Part shown: positions 1 through 11,298 of the stretch, in pieces
How positions within the stretch are numbered: position 1 is the stretch's first letter
Layout of the letters: each line of letters starts with the position of its first letter
Assembly (NCBI GenBank): GCA_021234155.1
Contig: JAJEKV010000042.1
Coordinates: forward strand, 2,915,257-2,979,256
From: Isoetes taiwanensis
Taxonomy: Eukaryota > Streptophyta > Lycopodiopsida > Isoetales > Isoetaceae
Reading direction: 5' to 3'
Length of the DNA stretch: 64,000 nucleotides
The notes under the pieces: generated by a model
Told to the model about the DNA's origin: nothing
The model's database searches: none
The model's input: the letters and a program-made list of their open reading frames with translations, nothing else
Program-made: the position numbers and the translations under genes

Positions 1-226
1 CAGCAACACCCGGGTACCCCCTGCCCGCCACTTAGGGTTAGGGTTTCGCACCGGGTACACTCCTCTTAATCCCACTTAAACCAAATTAAGTCAATCATGA
101 CGACATCTACTACACCACCCAAATCTCATACTACTCCAAAATCCTCACTCACTAGCTAACGATCTAACGAGTTTGACATGGCCAGTGCTATGATCTGGTC
201 CACCAAAATCATGGCTCGATACCCAT
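1..226 (-). mobile_element. Start of internal region and PBS of a minus-strand Ty3/gypsy element
   Basis: Read on the minus strand, positions 226-213 give ATGGGTATCGAGCC, a mutated version of the initiator-Met tRNA primer site (TGGTATCAGAGC). It is followed by TTTTGGTGGACCAGATCATAG, cut here to TTTTGGTGGACC. The same order of motifs follows the LTR at 33638, where the primer site is better preserved, and that comparison fixes the reading. The element therefore runs off the left edge of the window, with only its first about 220 internal bases visible. No coding domain is seen. The short TTAGGG-like run at 33-47 lies in this segment. Confidence 0.55.
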
Positions 227-1953
227 GGCGGACGCCCTCGAACATATATCACGACCCTCGGACGTATACATACGGGGACTTTCCCCTCCCATGGCGACCA
301 ACTCGCCAGGAGCAGGGCCCTCCGTCTATTTCGGGCCATCTATAATATGATGCCCGAAAGAAGGACACGAAGGGGTCATTCGGCCCATGCCTTCAATGGG
401 GCTCCTACGTCGCGGAAGCGTGAATACAAGGGTTAGCACACAGCATAAATCACGTATAAATAACCACCACGAAGGGTGGCATATCCATCCAAATACCAAC
501 GGCAAAGAATATGCATCTAAACCTAAGAAAACACCCCAAACCCATGGTTCTACCGGTTGCGGACTCGGTGAGGATCGACCGACGGCTAGGCCTCAAGAGA
601 TCAGCGCGACGAATCTTGACATGGCGTTGGCTGGCATAGAACATTGGCTAGGGTTGTCCACTCCATCCGCCCCCCCGTGCACACTTTGCGGATGGGTCAA
701 TTCACGCTATGGCGTCGCTATAGCCTTCCGGAGACGCAGGCTCGAGGCATCACCCTGCTGAGCCTACTCCAGGGTTCATGAAGCCTCGGTCCGATGAGGC
801 AGGTCAGGGAAGCGTCCCCTTCCAGAATCACAGTGGCTCCATGGGCGAGCTAGAGAATACGTGCCGCATCAGCGACCCCCGCATCCGTACCCGACTTACT
901 CGCCCTAAATCTACTCAAAGTGCAAGGTGCCCCATACGGGTCACACCTTCCCACCCAGGGAGTGTCAGACCCATACCCGGCCCTCTACGTGACCGGCTAT
1001 CAGGTCTAGCTCGCTATAGGAGTCCCAGGAGCCTTTTATGTTCGTGCAAGACCCCACCTCCACTTCACCACTGTGTTCCTTGTCTGGTGCTAAGCCAGTA
1101 CCATAGCATCTATGACTCGGTGGGCTCTTGTGCACAGGCCGCATCTAATGGGATAATACAGGGCTCTATCTAGGAGCATACTACAATACATGGGCTCAGA
1201 GGTCTCTACCCCCCGTAATTCCCCCATTTCAAGAGTAATACTATGCAAAGAACTATCAATCCATCCTTTAAGAGCAAGACCAGAATCAGAAATAAAGAGA
1301 ACTCACCTTTGCAATCAAGGGTTAGTTCCTACAAGTAAAACACAGAGAGAACAGAAGAAATACACACTACAAGTGCCCAACAGGGGCGCTACCCTAGAAT
1401 TCCCAAGCTATACTAGCCACCCACGAAGTTCCCTTTGGACCCGTTGTCATTTGGTGCTTCCATCTTCCTTGGATTTGGTGCTCAGCTTCAGCTACACAGG
1501 TACGTGCTTGGCAAAGGTGGCGTTCAGCTTGGCAGGTGCTCAGCTCCTCAAAGGTGGCGCTCAGCTCCTCTTGGTCGATTCTTTGAAGGGTGCACGGCTC
1601 TTTGCTCCTCCTCCTCCATCTCCACTTGCTCCTAATTCGAATTGGGGCAAATGGGGGTGCAAAACCCCAATTTGGGTTCCAAGTTAGTAACTCTCCCTTG
1701 CCCAATCGATTTGGGCCAGGTGGCAGCTCCGGGTTGGCTAATATTAATTAATTTGGTATTTTAGGCCCTTTTAATATTAGATTAAGCCCTAAATTCGAAT
1801 TAGGGTTTAAGGTTAGGTTTCCACCTTTATAATTTAATTATTAACATAGCTAACCTTAGCTTATGAATAATTAATGTGCCATTAATTATTCATAGTGACG
1901 TGTCACGTATTTATACTTAAAAAGGCGTATAAATATGTGGAACGTCACACTTC
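227..1953 (-). mobile_element. 5' LTR of a minus-strand Ty3/gypsy element (LTR family A, copy 1)
   Basis: On the minus strand this begins TGTGACGTTCCACAT at 1953 and runs into a primer-site-like sequence at 226. It shares ordered blocks with the LTRs at 24835-26302 and 32094-33637. One block contains GGGGGTAGAGACC (minus strand near 1205). Another contains GCAAAGTGTGCA followed by a G-run and GGATGGAGTGGAC (minus strand near 700-655). At about 1.7 kb it is the longest family member here. Open frames of 100-165 codons inside it show no known domain and are treated as chance. The left edge is placed by comparison and may be off by a few bases. Confidence 0.7.
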
Positions 1954-2353
1954 TTCAATAGCTTGCTCTATTCTTCCCTCAAGAAAGCGTCTGATACCAT
2001 GATAGAACTAGTGCAAAACCAGCACAAACCCCGCAAGATCAACTCAAGAGATAGAATAGAGAACAAGAATAAATCTATTGAGAAAAGCAATAGGAAATAC
2101 AATCTCTACTTCTGAGCATTGCATAGTACATAACGTACAATCAATATATACAACCGGTGAGACTAAGAATAGTAGTCTACCGTTTAACCACCGCCCATTA
2201 ATTACGGCACTGATTTAGGGTCGGTGCTCGATCTTGACAAAGTGTCTTTTTCTTACGTACATTTCAGCACCTTCAAAGACTGTGTACTAAGTCTTTGAAG
2301 CAACTTCTTTGTTTCAGCACATTATGCTTAGTCAGCATATTTATATTCCAACA
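1954..2353 (-). mobile_element. Ty1/copia LTR relic with leader and primer site
   Basis: Positions 2000-2353 run from TGATAGAACTAGTGC to TATATTCCAACA and match the two LTRs of the complete copia element at 51128-56291 almost base for base. On the minus strand this is a 5' LTR, because the primer site CATGGTATCAGACG and the leader that follow it in the complete element are also present (1960-2003). The relic stops abruptly where the gypsy LTR begins, so the rest of this copia copy is missing or lies beyond the gypsy insertion, left of the window. Small differences from the full copy, such as CCCCGCAAGATCAAC, show independent mutation. Confidence 0.85.
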
Positions 2354-2455
2354 AAAGGCGCCCTTTCTGTCGGCTTCCATAAGCGAGTTAAAGGTGCGCA
2401 CATTAACTGGAAATCCAGCCCAATGCATTCCTTAGAGAGCTGAGGTTGCTTCTGC

Positions 2456-2649
2456 ATAGAGACCACTTTTGGCATGTCTACAAACTACATCAACCATTCA
2501 GCACCTAACACCCTAATCAAATTCAATTGTCACATGCACACTCAAGAATTAGATAGAGACCACTTTTGGCATGTCTACAAACTACATCAACCATTCAGCA
2601 CCTAACACCCTAATCAAATTCAATTGTCACATGCACACTCAAGAATTAG
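2456..2649. repeat. Tandem duplication of a 97-bp unit
   Basis: Two adjacent copies (2456-2552 and 2553-2649) start ATAGAGACCACTTTTGGC and end CTCAAGAATTAG. They are identical by eye, so the duplication is recent. The unit resembles nothing else in the window. The rest of 2354-2749 is unique non-coding sequence in which I see no gene. Confidence 0.95.
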
Positions 2650-2749
2650 TTGCATACCTGAAAATGGGGCCGCCGCTTATCATTGTGGCAGCAAACCTTA
2701 CCTGCAACACAATCAAGGCCTTTAAAATATGAAGCCATTATACTTCACA

Positions 2750-2785
2750 CTAGAAACGTGTGCCCGGCGATGCCGGGCATTAGTC
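2750..2785 (-). mobile_element. Helitron-like 3' terminus A
   Basis: On the minus strand the sequence is GCCCGGCATCGCCGGGC, a 7-bp perfect stem with a 3-base loop, then ACACGTTT, then CTAG at 2753-2750, followed by T. This matches the plant Helitron 3' end as known: a short GC-rich hairpin about 8-12 bases before a terminal CTRR, inserted between A and T. A second copy with the same layout occurs at 9289. No Rep/helicase gene is in the window, so any unit would be non-autonomous. Confidence 0.7.
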
Positions 2786-4110
2786 CTGGCATGCGACATG
2801 GGCATCCAGAATGGACCATGGGCATCCAGAATGGAGGTGCATAAATTGAATGAAATGAATGGAGTGCGTAGGTGGAATTAAATAGTTACATTAATACAAA
2901 GTGTAGATGTAAGAGAGTTCTTAAATGGAATGTGTAGATATAAGAACGTGTAAGGCAGAATAGAATGCTCGAGTGGAATAGGATAGGATGTGTAGGTGGA
3001 TACGATAGAAAACCTCTACAATACATATATGTGGCAAAATAGAAAGCTCAACTGGAATAGGGTAGGATGTGTAGGTGTATGCAATAGAAAACCTTCATTG
3101 TACATATATGTGGTCATACCCTAGACAAATTTGCAACATCCAAAGATCGAATGGTATGCTATTGACATTATCACATGCATCACAACCAAAATCTAAATTT
3201 GTGGACCCCAAATATTAGCAATGTATAACTGCTCCACATCTGTTTAAATCTAGGTGTGACAACTATTAAAATTGGCGGTGGCATTTTTTGCCTTTTTATA
3301 CTAACATCAGCACAATCGCAATATTCCTTCAATAAAAAAATTATAAGTTAACCTTATAATCCCAGCTCGCACTATGTGACAATTAAAAACACATTGTGTC
3401 AATAAAAAGCACATTGTGTTGCCTGAGACAGAGTACCCAATTCTAATCTAAAAAAATAAATGAAGCCATAGACGAACTTAAAGTAATCATAATGCCAATT
3501 CAATTATGTAAATTTTATAAATTATTTTGAACTGATCAGCTAATGAATCAGAGTAGCTTTTCAAGTACTCGCAATTATTTTCTTCCAGAATAATATGCGC
3601 TGCCGGGCATAAGTACGAATAATAAGTTAGGGTTAGGCATTTGATTGGACTAAATAGATAATGCTAGATATCATGAACAAATTATATTATTGATAATGTT
3701 GAAGTTGGAATTCACCATATGAACGTGTATTATAGAGAGAGAAGATTCGGCTATGTGTAACAAACTTTAAATTTTAAGTCAATGATCTATGGGATGTAAT
3801 AATGCCATGCAAATGCATAGGTGTGAGTTTGAATGTTTGAATTATTTTGAGCGTGTATTTTGAGTGGAGTCTTATGATATTTCTTTTAGGTTCAATGTCT
3901 AAGTAGATTCCAAATGAAAAGGCATCAACTTGACAAAAGCCCTTTCACACAAAATGCATACATAATTTTCCCATCATGATCAATTGCTAAGTGTTTTTTT
4001 CATAATTAGTTGCTAGTAGAGACAGACATATTGACCCGTGAGTCTTAGTTAAAAAGCAATAACACAAAGTTTACATAGTTGAAAGCAATAAAGAGTTAGC
4101 ATATACCATG

Positions 4111-4347
4111 TCATGCACGTTGATCTAAAAGGAATATGCATACACCACGAAGAGGAAGAAAGATGTAAGACGTCTGTCCAAAATTCTTTATTGAATTCTT
4201 AAAGCATTTATAAAGCTGGCAAAAGCTTTCAAGAATGTCCTTGTGATCGGGAGCATATGTGCTCATCAGACATAATGTTTGGACAGAAACAATATAGGAG
4301 CAATCAAAATCATTGCTTATATCCATGACACAAACCTGATGCCACAA
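4111..4347 (-). pseudogene. Open exon-like segment, weakly similar to COG3
   Basis: A minus-strand open frame of 78 codons contains the stretch ILESFCQLYKCFKNSIKNF, preceded by YAPDHKD. I recall a similar pattern in the middle of plant COG3, where a Tyr-Pro-Pro rich stretch leads into a Leu-Tyr-Arg-Cys helix. The position fits too: minus-strand order places it downstream of the clearer COG3-like exons at 11770-12682, although those lie in the neighbouring unit B. No splice site was fixed and the match rests on memory, so an unrelated exon or a chance frame is possible. COG3 is a subunit of the conserved oligomeric Golgi complex, which tethers retrograde vesicles. Confidence 0.3.
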
Positions 4348-6245
4348 ATGGAAAGATTATTAAGTCATAATGTGCATTCAAAATTCTTACTTGTTTACCA
4401 CTAAAATAATAGAATTTCAACTTGTTCCATATGCACATTCAACATTCTTACCTGATCACTACTAAAATAGTAGAGTTTCAATTTGTAGTATAAAGCCTAC
4501 AGTCCTGTACATTAAAACAAATAATTCATTTCTCTAACATCACAACAGTAAAATTTGATTGGAATTGCTAAAGTATAATGAACATACTATTCTGCTCACC
4601 TATTCTTCAAGCATGAAATTGGTCCTTGCTCCTGGAAACCTGCCATAGTGCATTACAGACAGAGCACACTAAAACACTTAGTTTATGATAAATGTTGGCA
4701 CACCACAATAGTAGAAATGATTGATATTGCCTAATCATGCTGTCCATTCAATTCAAGCATGAACTTGATCCTTTTCCAATGACATGCTTCTGAAAACCTG
4801 CAATAAACCATAGTGTAATCATAGGCTTCTTCCAAAAAAATAGCACAAAAACCACATTGAAGCCACAAATACCTATGCAAGACATGATACAATAACATAC
4901 AAAATATCCTCTCCCGATAAAGTTGGAGATATAGCCAGTGTAGTATCTATTGCAGCCCACTTTCTCATCAGTATGGGGACCTTAGATACCAGGTTATGCC
5001 AATCAACAAACCAATGTCTAACCTCAATATCCAAGCATGGCCCAAATACAAATGGAATTATGCCTCTATCATACCCCTTCTACTCAGACATGTAGATCCT
5101 GCTCTTACCGGATATAAAATATGCAGATCTTGCTCTCACAGGATACAAAATGAAACTCTGCTATTGATTTATGCAAATGGCTTTACACTTCTTGCAACGT
5201 ATTCAGTAATACCATTAGTATACTATATGAAGAGCCTTGCACCCCAGCAATGCCTCAACATCAGCATTTAGAAAGGGTTCCATTTATAGGATATGCATAG
5301 AAGCTACGTATGCTAGGGCCATATATTGACTATGCTGAGGCCATCATAGGGACTAAAATTACGCAGATTATCAATACCAACTGAGGCGAAGTATGTTATA
5401 AGAGACCATGAGAAAGGTAGAAATATGAGGTGTAGAAATGGAAATACCGTAAAACAAATCGAGAAGATATATACCACATGATGCAAAGTATCTATAAGAG
5501 ACCATGAAACATATCATTGGACTATAAAAAAATGACAATTTCCTCAATCTAGAGCTATTGTTTAAGAGACAAAGCAAGGGAAATATGAATTAATTTGCAT
5601 GTCTCTAACATGGGCACAACCTTGCAAAATTAAGACTAAGCTTCAGTTAAAGATACATCTTTTATATCAATTTAAACCATCATATAGTAAGAAATTACTT
5701 TCATTAAGTTTACAGGGCCATTCTATTGCAGATGGCTAGAAAAGTTTCTTGTGAAGCATGAACTTCGAAAAATAGCATGGAGTAGATGTACAATGAGATA
5801 ACGTACCTTATTTCGCCAGCTTTCACCTATCAATTAAAGCCAATTTGTAGCCAACCTCCTGACGTGCATAATGAGTGGGCCAACACAGTTTGGAGGCCAC
5901 TAATTAGACAGTGCCATTGCCACTGCCACGAAATAAGAGATAAAAACAGAAATAACTTACATGGCTATAACTTAGATGGCACTAAACAACTTAGACGGCA
6001 CTGCATGTCAAATGAAGATTGGCTTAAACAAAGCTGGCTTGCGCAGGTTCAGACATGAATTACCATTGCTGGCTTGCGCAGGAGGCATTGTCTCTCCATA
6101 AGAGAGCATGAAGTGTAGCCTTTACCAAGTTATTCCTGTGCTGCTATTTTCAAACTGAACCTAACATCCTTAGGCAGGCCATTGCCACTGCCACGAAATA
6201 AGAGATAAAAACAGATAAAATAAAACCCTGTGACACGTCTCTTAC

Positions 6246-6707
6246 CCTGGAAGACTGGCTCCAGAAGCAACTCCAAATGCTTTGAATCCTGAAATAAACA
6301 TTTCTTCATCAGTTTTGAGAAGATCCGACCAAGCAAGCCTATCAATGATATGCTCTACTCACGTTTCCAAGATCTAACCCAGCCTTGGTGCCAAAATGAG
6401 AACCAGTTAAAGCCCCAAAATGAGACAGAGAAGAATCGAGAATCTTGGGGTCTGGGAAATTTCGTAGTGCAGCAAGCTGGCGCTCCAAGCACTCTTCAAG
6501 CTACACAAAAGGAAAAAAAGAGTTAGTTTTTTGCACAATCCCAGCAAGCTCAATCCAGCTTACCTGCTTCTGATCCGGCTTACTGAAATCCGGCCTACTG
6601 CAATGAGACGGCAATGAGATGGGCAAATCCGGCCTACGGCAATGAGACGGCAGATTTGTTGAGGCGCAAGAAGAAAAGAAACCCAAATTTCGTAGACATA
6701 CTGCCAT
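6246..6707 (-). pseudogene. Three-exon fragment of an unidentified host gene
   Basis: Minus strand. Exon 1 is about 6707-6564 and ends CAG|GTAAGC. Exon 2 is 6500-6363, after TTTGTGTAG, and ends AAC|GTGAGT. Exon 3 is 6288-6246, after TTTATTTCAG, and ends AGG|GTAAGAG. Exon 2 is exactly 138 bp, so exons 2 and 3 join in phase. Exon 2 encodes an acidic helix beginning LEECLERQLAALRNFPDPK followed by a Gly/Phe-rich part ending GLDLGN. I do not recognise the family. Three consensus splice pairs with a continuous frame make a captured gene fragment far likelier than chance. The orientation is that of the Helitron-like unit around it, as is typical of gene capture. Exon 1 has repeated CHCRRPDL-like segments and may be degenerate. 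Confidence 0.55.
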
Positions 6708-6870
6708 CCTTCCTTCCCTCTAGATTTCGTATTGAATGCTGGCAACCAATTCGAATTCCTTACCCCATTTAATTTCTTCAACTGGGATGCCCGAGAGTGG
6801 AAGATTTAATTTCCTCAACTGGGAAAACGCAGGGGGAAATCTGGATGCCAGAGGGGGGCCGCAAGACGAT

Positions 6871-6900
6871 GGGAACGCCGCATGCCGCGTTACATGCGGC
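6871..6900. repeat. Imperfect copy of a GC-rich hairpin
   Basis: GCCGCATG (6877-6884) pairs with CATGCGGC (6893-6900). The flanks GGGAAC and TGGCACAAATGCC match the better preserved hairpin at 9056-9089, and a decayed third copy lies near 13680-13715. Confidence 0.6.
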
Positions 6901-6990
6901 TGGCACAAATGCCAAGACCATTGTGCAGCATCGCATCAATTATATTACATAATTGCAGCAATCAAAAGATTGAAGAACATGCCCTCATAA

Positions 6991-8499
6991 GAAAATCATT
7001 CTTGCACTTAAATACATACAATGAAACTCTTGCATTTTAAGATACTAAACACACTAAAAATTCATAAGATTAGAATGCAAGCTACAGATCAAGATAGAAA
7101 CATCAAACACACTTTGATAGTGAACCAACCTTGACGGAGAACAAATGGGAACAAACCTTCATACGGTAAATCCGTGGCAAATACTTCTTAATTCTGGATG
7201 TTATAGTATTGAAACCTTGAAGTGTTACAAAAAAACATTACAAAGGCACATCCATTGACGGGTTTCCTATCCCGAAACATTTTAAAGGTAGCAGCAGCAG
7301 ACTGGCCTTCAGATTCTAGCAAATTTAATGAATTTTGCCTATTTTAGTGAAAGGGAGCCTGATCATAATTGACTCTTATGTTCATAAAATGTAGAACCCA
7401 AATAGCAGTGTTAACAATGATAAGCACAAAGATATTCTAGAAGGTATTCTTTTCCCATATGCCTTTAATGATGAAAACCTTGACAATATAAGGGCTATGA
7501 AGAGCAGAAGCCAGACGAAGAATAACATTATGAAATATAGTGTATTTAGTCTAAAGGTTCTTTAATTTTCAAAAGGTGGTAATAAACATAAGAATAAGAA
7601 CTTACTCTGATGATGACTCAATCAACTAATATAACTATTGTGCTGGATCTGTTGCCTTTGCAACAACTTAGAATTGCGGTGCAACTAAAATTTTGGTTCC
7701 ACATGTAGTTGGGCTCACAGCGGCATCCTTGGCATGTCATCTTGACCTTCAGATTTCACAATTAGTCATACAGGTGAGATGGGCAAGATGAGAAATGACA
7801 GAGGCACTTCTGTCAAAACTTTCATGATCAGATTCCACCACTAAGCTGGCCAACTGTCGATCTGAATGCAATACCGCTATGGCTACAATAGTACTCCAAT
7901 AGAAACTATTTTCGTCCTTTTAAGGATTGAAAGAAAAATGAAATAACAAAATTCCCAGACACAAATCTGTAATTGAGATACATAAGACTTACTCTAGCAT
8001 ACAGTTGCAGAGGCATGCCATCTTATAGGTAATAAGTGCAATAAAAAGACATGGTGGCACCTTAAAATTTAAAATGTACCTTTTTAGAAGGAAATATACG
8101 AACAACTATGCCTGGCTAAAGGACCAAAGCATAAACTAAGTGAACAAACTCTTTCGTCCTCGGTGATACACCAGCATTTTCTACTAACAAAAGTGGCCCA
8201 TAATTAGTTGCAAGAATAGAACAGGATAAAAGAAGGTGCACAATCTCACTTCAGAGAGGAGGTTCTAGTTCTACATCAGTCTGTTTCTATGCTTCATAGC
8301 TTTTTCAGAGCTTGCAACCATATTTTCTTCATGGACATGATCAATAGCTAAACCCAAATAGGAACTATCAGCATTCTGAAGGTTGAAAATGTAGTTTCAG
8401 ACTCTTCCTTTATCTGAAGAAGCATGTGACACTATTGTGCAATGATCTAATGCCTGAGCATAGTTTAATGCTCATACACGTGCCTAATCAAACAAAGAC
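6991..8499. other. AT-rich non-coding stretch, nothing recognised
   Basis: No long open frame, repeat array or structural RNA is visible on either strand. The stretch lies within the span assigned to Helitron-like unit A. It may include introns or captured non-coding DNA, because parts of it (for example near 8090-8160) loosely resemble 11630-11770 in unit B. Confidence 0.5.
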
Positions 8500-9143
8500 A
8501 TCTAGCAAACAAATACCTAGCTATGGAGCCCAAAGCTTACCATCTTTCAACATGACGAAAATAGGAAGAAAGCATTAGAGGAGATGACCTACAGAACTAC
8601 TGCTCGAGGTTTCATGATTGTGCAGAAGCTCGCCAACATCCAAACTGCTTAAATATTTCAAGATTGAAGACTAACCTTAAAAATTCTATGCAGGAATTCC
8701 AGATGTCTTTCCATTGGTGCAATGAGTCATGGCAATCTCCTCTTCAGCTATGAAGCTCCAATAACGCCAAAGCTTTTCTCAGAGACGGCACTTGGACAGT
8801 AAATCTACTGTTTTTGTTCAACATTTTCCTAGTTGAATGCAGAACCAAGATGAATGCAGATGTAGACGAAAAGGAAGCGTGTTCCTCGAATGGTGCCGAG
8901 GGAATAATAGTGGCTCACCAACATAAGGACATCATTTCCGGCAGAGAAGCACGGGCCAGGGCCATCACCGCCCGCATTATGTCGCTCCCATTCCCTCTGG
9001 AATTTGAAATAGAGGAAGACCAGACTCGGACTGGAAAAAGTCCCGCAAGGGAAAGGGAACGCCGCATGTGGCGTTACATGCGGCGTTCCTGGCGCAAATA
9101 CCAACATCATCCCAAAATAAGAAAGAAGATAGAACGTTTTTGA
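8500..9143. repeat. Copy 1 of an about 650-bp segment shared with 13080-13745
   Basis: Ordered blocks are shared with the second copy: CCTAGCTATGGAG, CATGATTGTGCA, CCTCTTCAGCTATG, TTTCCTAGTTG, AGCAGGGCCATCACC-like, CTGGAATTTGAAA and AAAGTCCCGCAAGG. On the minus strand both copies keep a short frame reading IAEEE followed by AMTH, with a GT donor after it, so part may be an exon. The open frames that overlap on both strands here contain no known domain. Divergence between the copies is considerable, with several indels. Confidence 0.75.
9056..9089. repeat. Perfect 14-bp stem-loop
   Basis: GGAACGCCGCATGT at 9056-9069 and ACATGCGGCGTTCC at 9076-9089 are exact reverse complements around the loop GGCGTT. 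Related, more decayed versions occur at 6871-6900 and about 13680-13715, each at the end of the same shared segment. It may be a subterminal hairpin of the mobile unit. Confidence 0.9.
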
Positions 9144-9288
9144 ATTTGGATTGTGCCATCTTATAAATTATGTTGATTTCATTCTTCCATATGAATCCAA
9201 GTCAAGTTTTGTTCGAGGAACAAAATATGATGTGGAAGTTGGATTAGAGGGTTTGTTTTGAGTTTAGACCATTGGTTAATAATAGTTA

Positions 9289-9325
9289 CTAGAAACGTGT
9301 GCCCGGCGATGTCGGGCATTAATCG
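9289..9325 (-). mobile_element. Helitron-like 3' terminus B
   Basis: On the minus strand the sequence is GCCCGACATCGCCGGGC, a hairpin with one mismatch in the stem, then ACACGTTT and CTAG ending at 9289, followed by T. The spacing, the CTAG end and the following T are identical to terminus A at 2750. The downstream 60-100 bases of both ends also share words such as AATGGAGTGC and GTAGAT, which indicates one family. Confidence 0.7.
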
Positions 9326-9530
9326 TGGACGTGTGATATGCATTTATGGACATTAGTCGTGGTTGTGTTGAATGGGTAGATGTGTCGATTTGACAGATGA
9401 AATGTAGATAAAATTTATCTATATATAGAATGGAGTGCTAATATGTGAATTGAGATGTCGCAATTATTAATAACATTGATGGTGTGTTTCTTCATATTGT
9501 TAATTATCAATTGACTTCGATTGAGAAATA

Positions 9531-10330
9531 TTGAATTGAATTGAATTGAATTGATTTGATTTGATTTTTATCGTCTGCGAAGATCAATTGGTAAGCATAT
9601 TACTGTTAGGATTAAAAAACCCCTGCCCTGGAGTGTTTTCGAGGGAAAAACCTTGGTAGTAATAGGTATGTTGAGAGACTATACAATGATATATGACAAT
9701 AGTATATTATGATGTATCTTAGTGCATCATCCGAAGACATAACTGAGTGCGGGCATCCATGATGTCCCGAGATAAGATCCTAGCGAGCCCATTGACGTTG
9801 TATCCAATAGTGCATGTAGCTGCTGGTTACGCAGGATCAATTCAGCATAGCTAGTGCGAATGCGACTGAATGCCAAACAATGCTGCAGAGTGTGGCTTTC
9901 ATCTTCAATAGCACCATGTTGGCAACGCAGATACAGTCTATTCTTCCGTGCCTCCTGAGCCCATCTTCATGCCTCAATTCGCGAGCAATGTGCACCTGTG
10001 CAGAAGCTATCAATCTGCGCTTTTTCACTAGCAAATGTGTACGAAGGTAGCGATGTGGATTACATGCAAGCGTGGAGTTGATCTGGACCTTATAGTGCGT
10101 TGCCTTTGTTATCAGAGCCAAAAATACAATATCTTTTGATAAAACACCATAGCTGTGCATTGTCAAAGCACTTTACAGTCGACATAATCTTCCCCTTGAA
10201 AATACCGTGCAATCATTGCACCCCATGTCCCCTGCATAAGCATAAATTGGCAACTCCATGAGCAATCTATCACTTCTCGTCAAATAGATAATGGATAGGA
10301 ATCTCCACTTTGTTACACAGCTTGGTCTTC
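9531..10330 (-). pseudogene. 3' end of a LINE, C-terminal zf-RVT remnant, AATTC/AAATC tail
   Basis: Minus strand. A simple-sequence tail (9531-9566, repeats of TTGAA and TTGAT on the plus strand) follows a 3' terminus containing GACGATAAAAA, which matches the LINE end at 57275. Upstream, in shifting frames, the protein remnant CQHGAIEDESHTLQHC is a zinc-binding Cys/His motif. It is nearly the same as QTGAIEDESHTFE in the LINE at 57253-61030, so both come from one family. Only about 750 bp remain and the frame is broken several times. The AAAAAACCC..TTTTCGAGG block at 9613-9645 is also shared with 57354-57395. It appears to be nested in Helitron-like unit B. Confidence 0.75.
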
Positions 10331-10470
10331 TAACTTGGGGGTCTATGAATAAGCACTATTCGAGCTTGGGATTGCAATCCCCCTTGTAAATTACTTTGCA
10401 CATTTATGAAAAAATGCACACTTAATGGCAAGAGATTTTGCTAGAACAGTAATTCATACATTTTAATAAT

Positions 10471-10496
10471 GAATAGAATAGAATAGAATAGAATAG
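10471..10496. repeat. Short GAATA microsatellite
   Basis: About five copies of GAATA. The same 5-base unit (as TATTC) forms LINE tails at 12137 and 17711, so this may be the remnant of a tail. No LINE 3' motif is left beside it. Confidence 0.8.
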
Positions 10497-10980
10497 TTAA
10501 TAATGCAAAAATTAATCTGACCAGCTGAACTGTAACATGATATGTTCACCCATCTTCTCTGATGAGATGTTGCGAGGATTCCATGTATGAGCTGTTGTTG
10601 TGCATGGAAAACAAAGCATCCATTGCATCAACAAAAGACACACGTCTTAATAACTGTGGTAAAATTTTACCTTCCTGTCTTCCAGTCATGTTATATATAG
10701 AAAGCATAATAAAAAACATAGGCGTATGCACAAAGAATAGCTATGCATTATCATATGGCAACGGCAAATTGCTTCGAAGAAAAGGGAAGGCCGAAATAAA
10801 CATTTAGCATACCCATAACCTCAACTCAGACTTAGTATGTTAATTGTACCCTAACGTAAATTCTGCCCAATGTTTTAGCTCATTAAATTAACAACTCATT
10901 ACATGCTTTATTACCCCAAAAGCTCAAGTTGAACCCTGTTATAACAGATCACTCATGTATAATCATGTATTCATTTGATA

Positions 10981-11298
10981 TCACTGAGATAATAATTTGT
11001 ACAACCTAAAAAAGGATGTTAGGATCATGGAATTTTGAGTAAAGCCTAAAGTTGACATGAGATATATTTCCAGAAATGAACCTGGAGATTTAAAGTTTTG
11101 GCAAACATTTGTGTTTCCTGTAAATTCTCTTATTTTCTGCAACTTGTAGTTCAAGTTTGTGTTCAACCCAAACCATTCACAGATATGGATTTCATAAGTA
11201 ATGGTAAAGTGAAAAATGACATACCCAGCAATGACATGGAGAATGACATGCCCAGCAATTCTGTAAGTTTGCAACTCTATTCTGCAAGGATACGGCAC
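10981..11298 (-). pseudogene. Open segment, perhaps a further COG3-like exon
   Basis: A minus-strand frame of 105 codons ends with SFFRLYKLLSQ. This resembles the Leu-x-x-Leu-Tyr-Arg-Cys-Leu-x-Gln helix expected after the two clearer COG3-like exons, and also the frame at 4111-4347. The rest of the frame shows nothing recognisable. No convincing acceptor was found. It may be a chance frame. Confidence 0.25.

Larger units (their letters stand above)
2750..9288 (-). mobile_element. Probable non-autonomous Helitron-like unit A with captured gene pieces
   Basis: The right limit is inferred: a second Helitron-like terminus begins at 9289 and the internal sequence up to it resembles unit B. The 5' TC end was not located, so the span is an upper bound and may contain more than one insertion. 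The body is AT-rich and mostly non-coding. It carries a three-exon gene fragment at 6246-6707, a possible COG3-like exon near 4190-4340, and a segment (8500-9143) that recurs in unit B at 13080-13745. A damaged hairpin, GCGCTGCCGGGCATAAG at 3597-3613, looks like an older terminus. No transposase is visible. Confidence 0.45.

Noticed and set aside
33-50. TTAGGGTTAGGGTTT run resembling plant telomere repeat
   Set aside because: Only about two units, inside the gypsy element's internal region; no array.
387-1705. Series of 100-165 codon frames near the left edge
   Set aside because: They lie inside a gypsy LTR recognised by comparison with two other copies and have no domain.
8814-9143. 109-codon plus-strand frame rich in Arg/Glu
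   Set aside because: Its counterpart at 13440-13745 is broken by stops and indels, so the frame is not conserved between copies.
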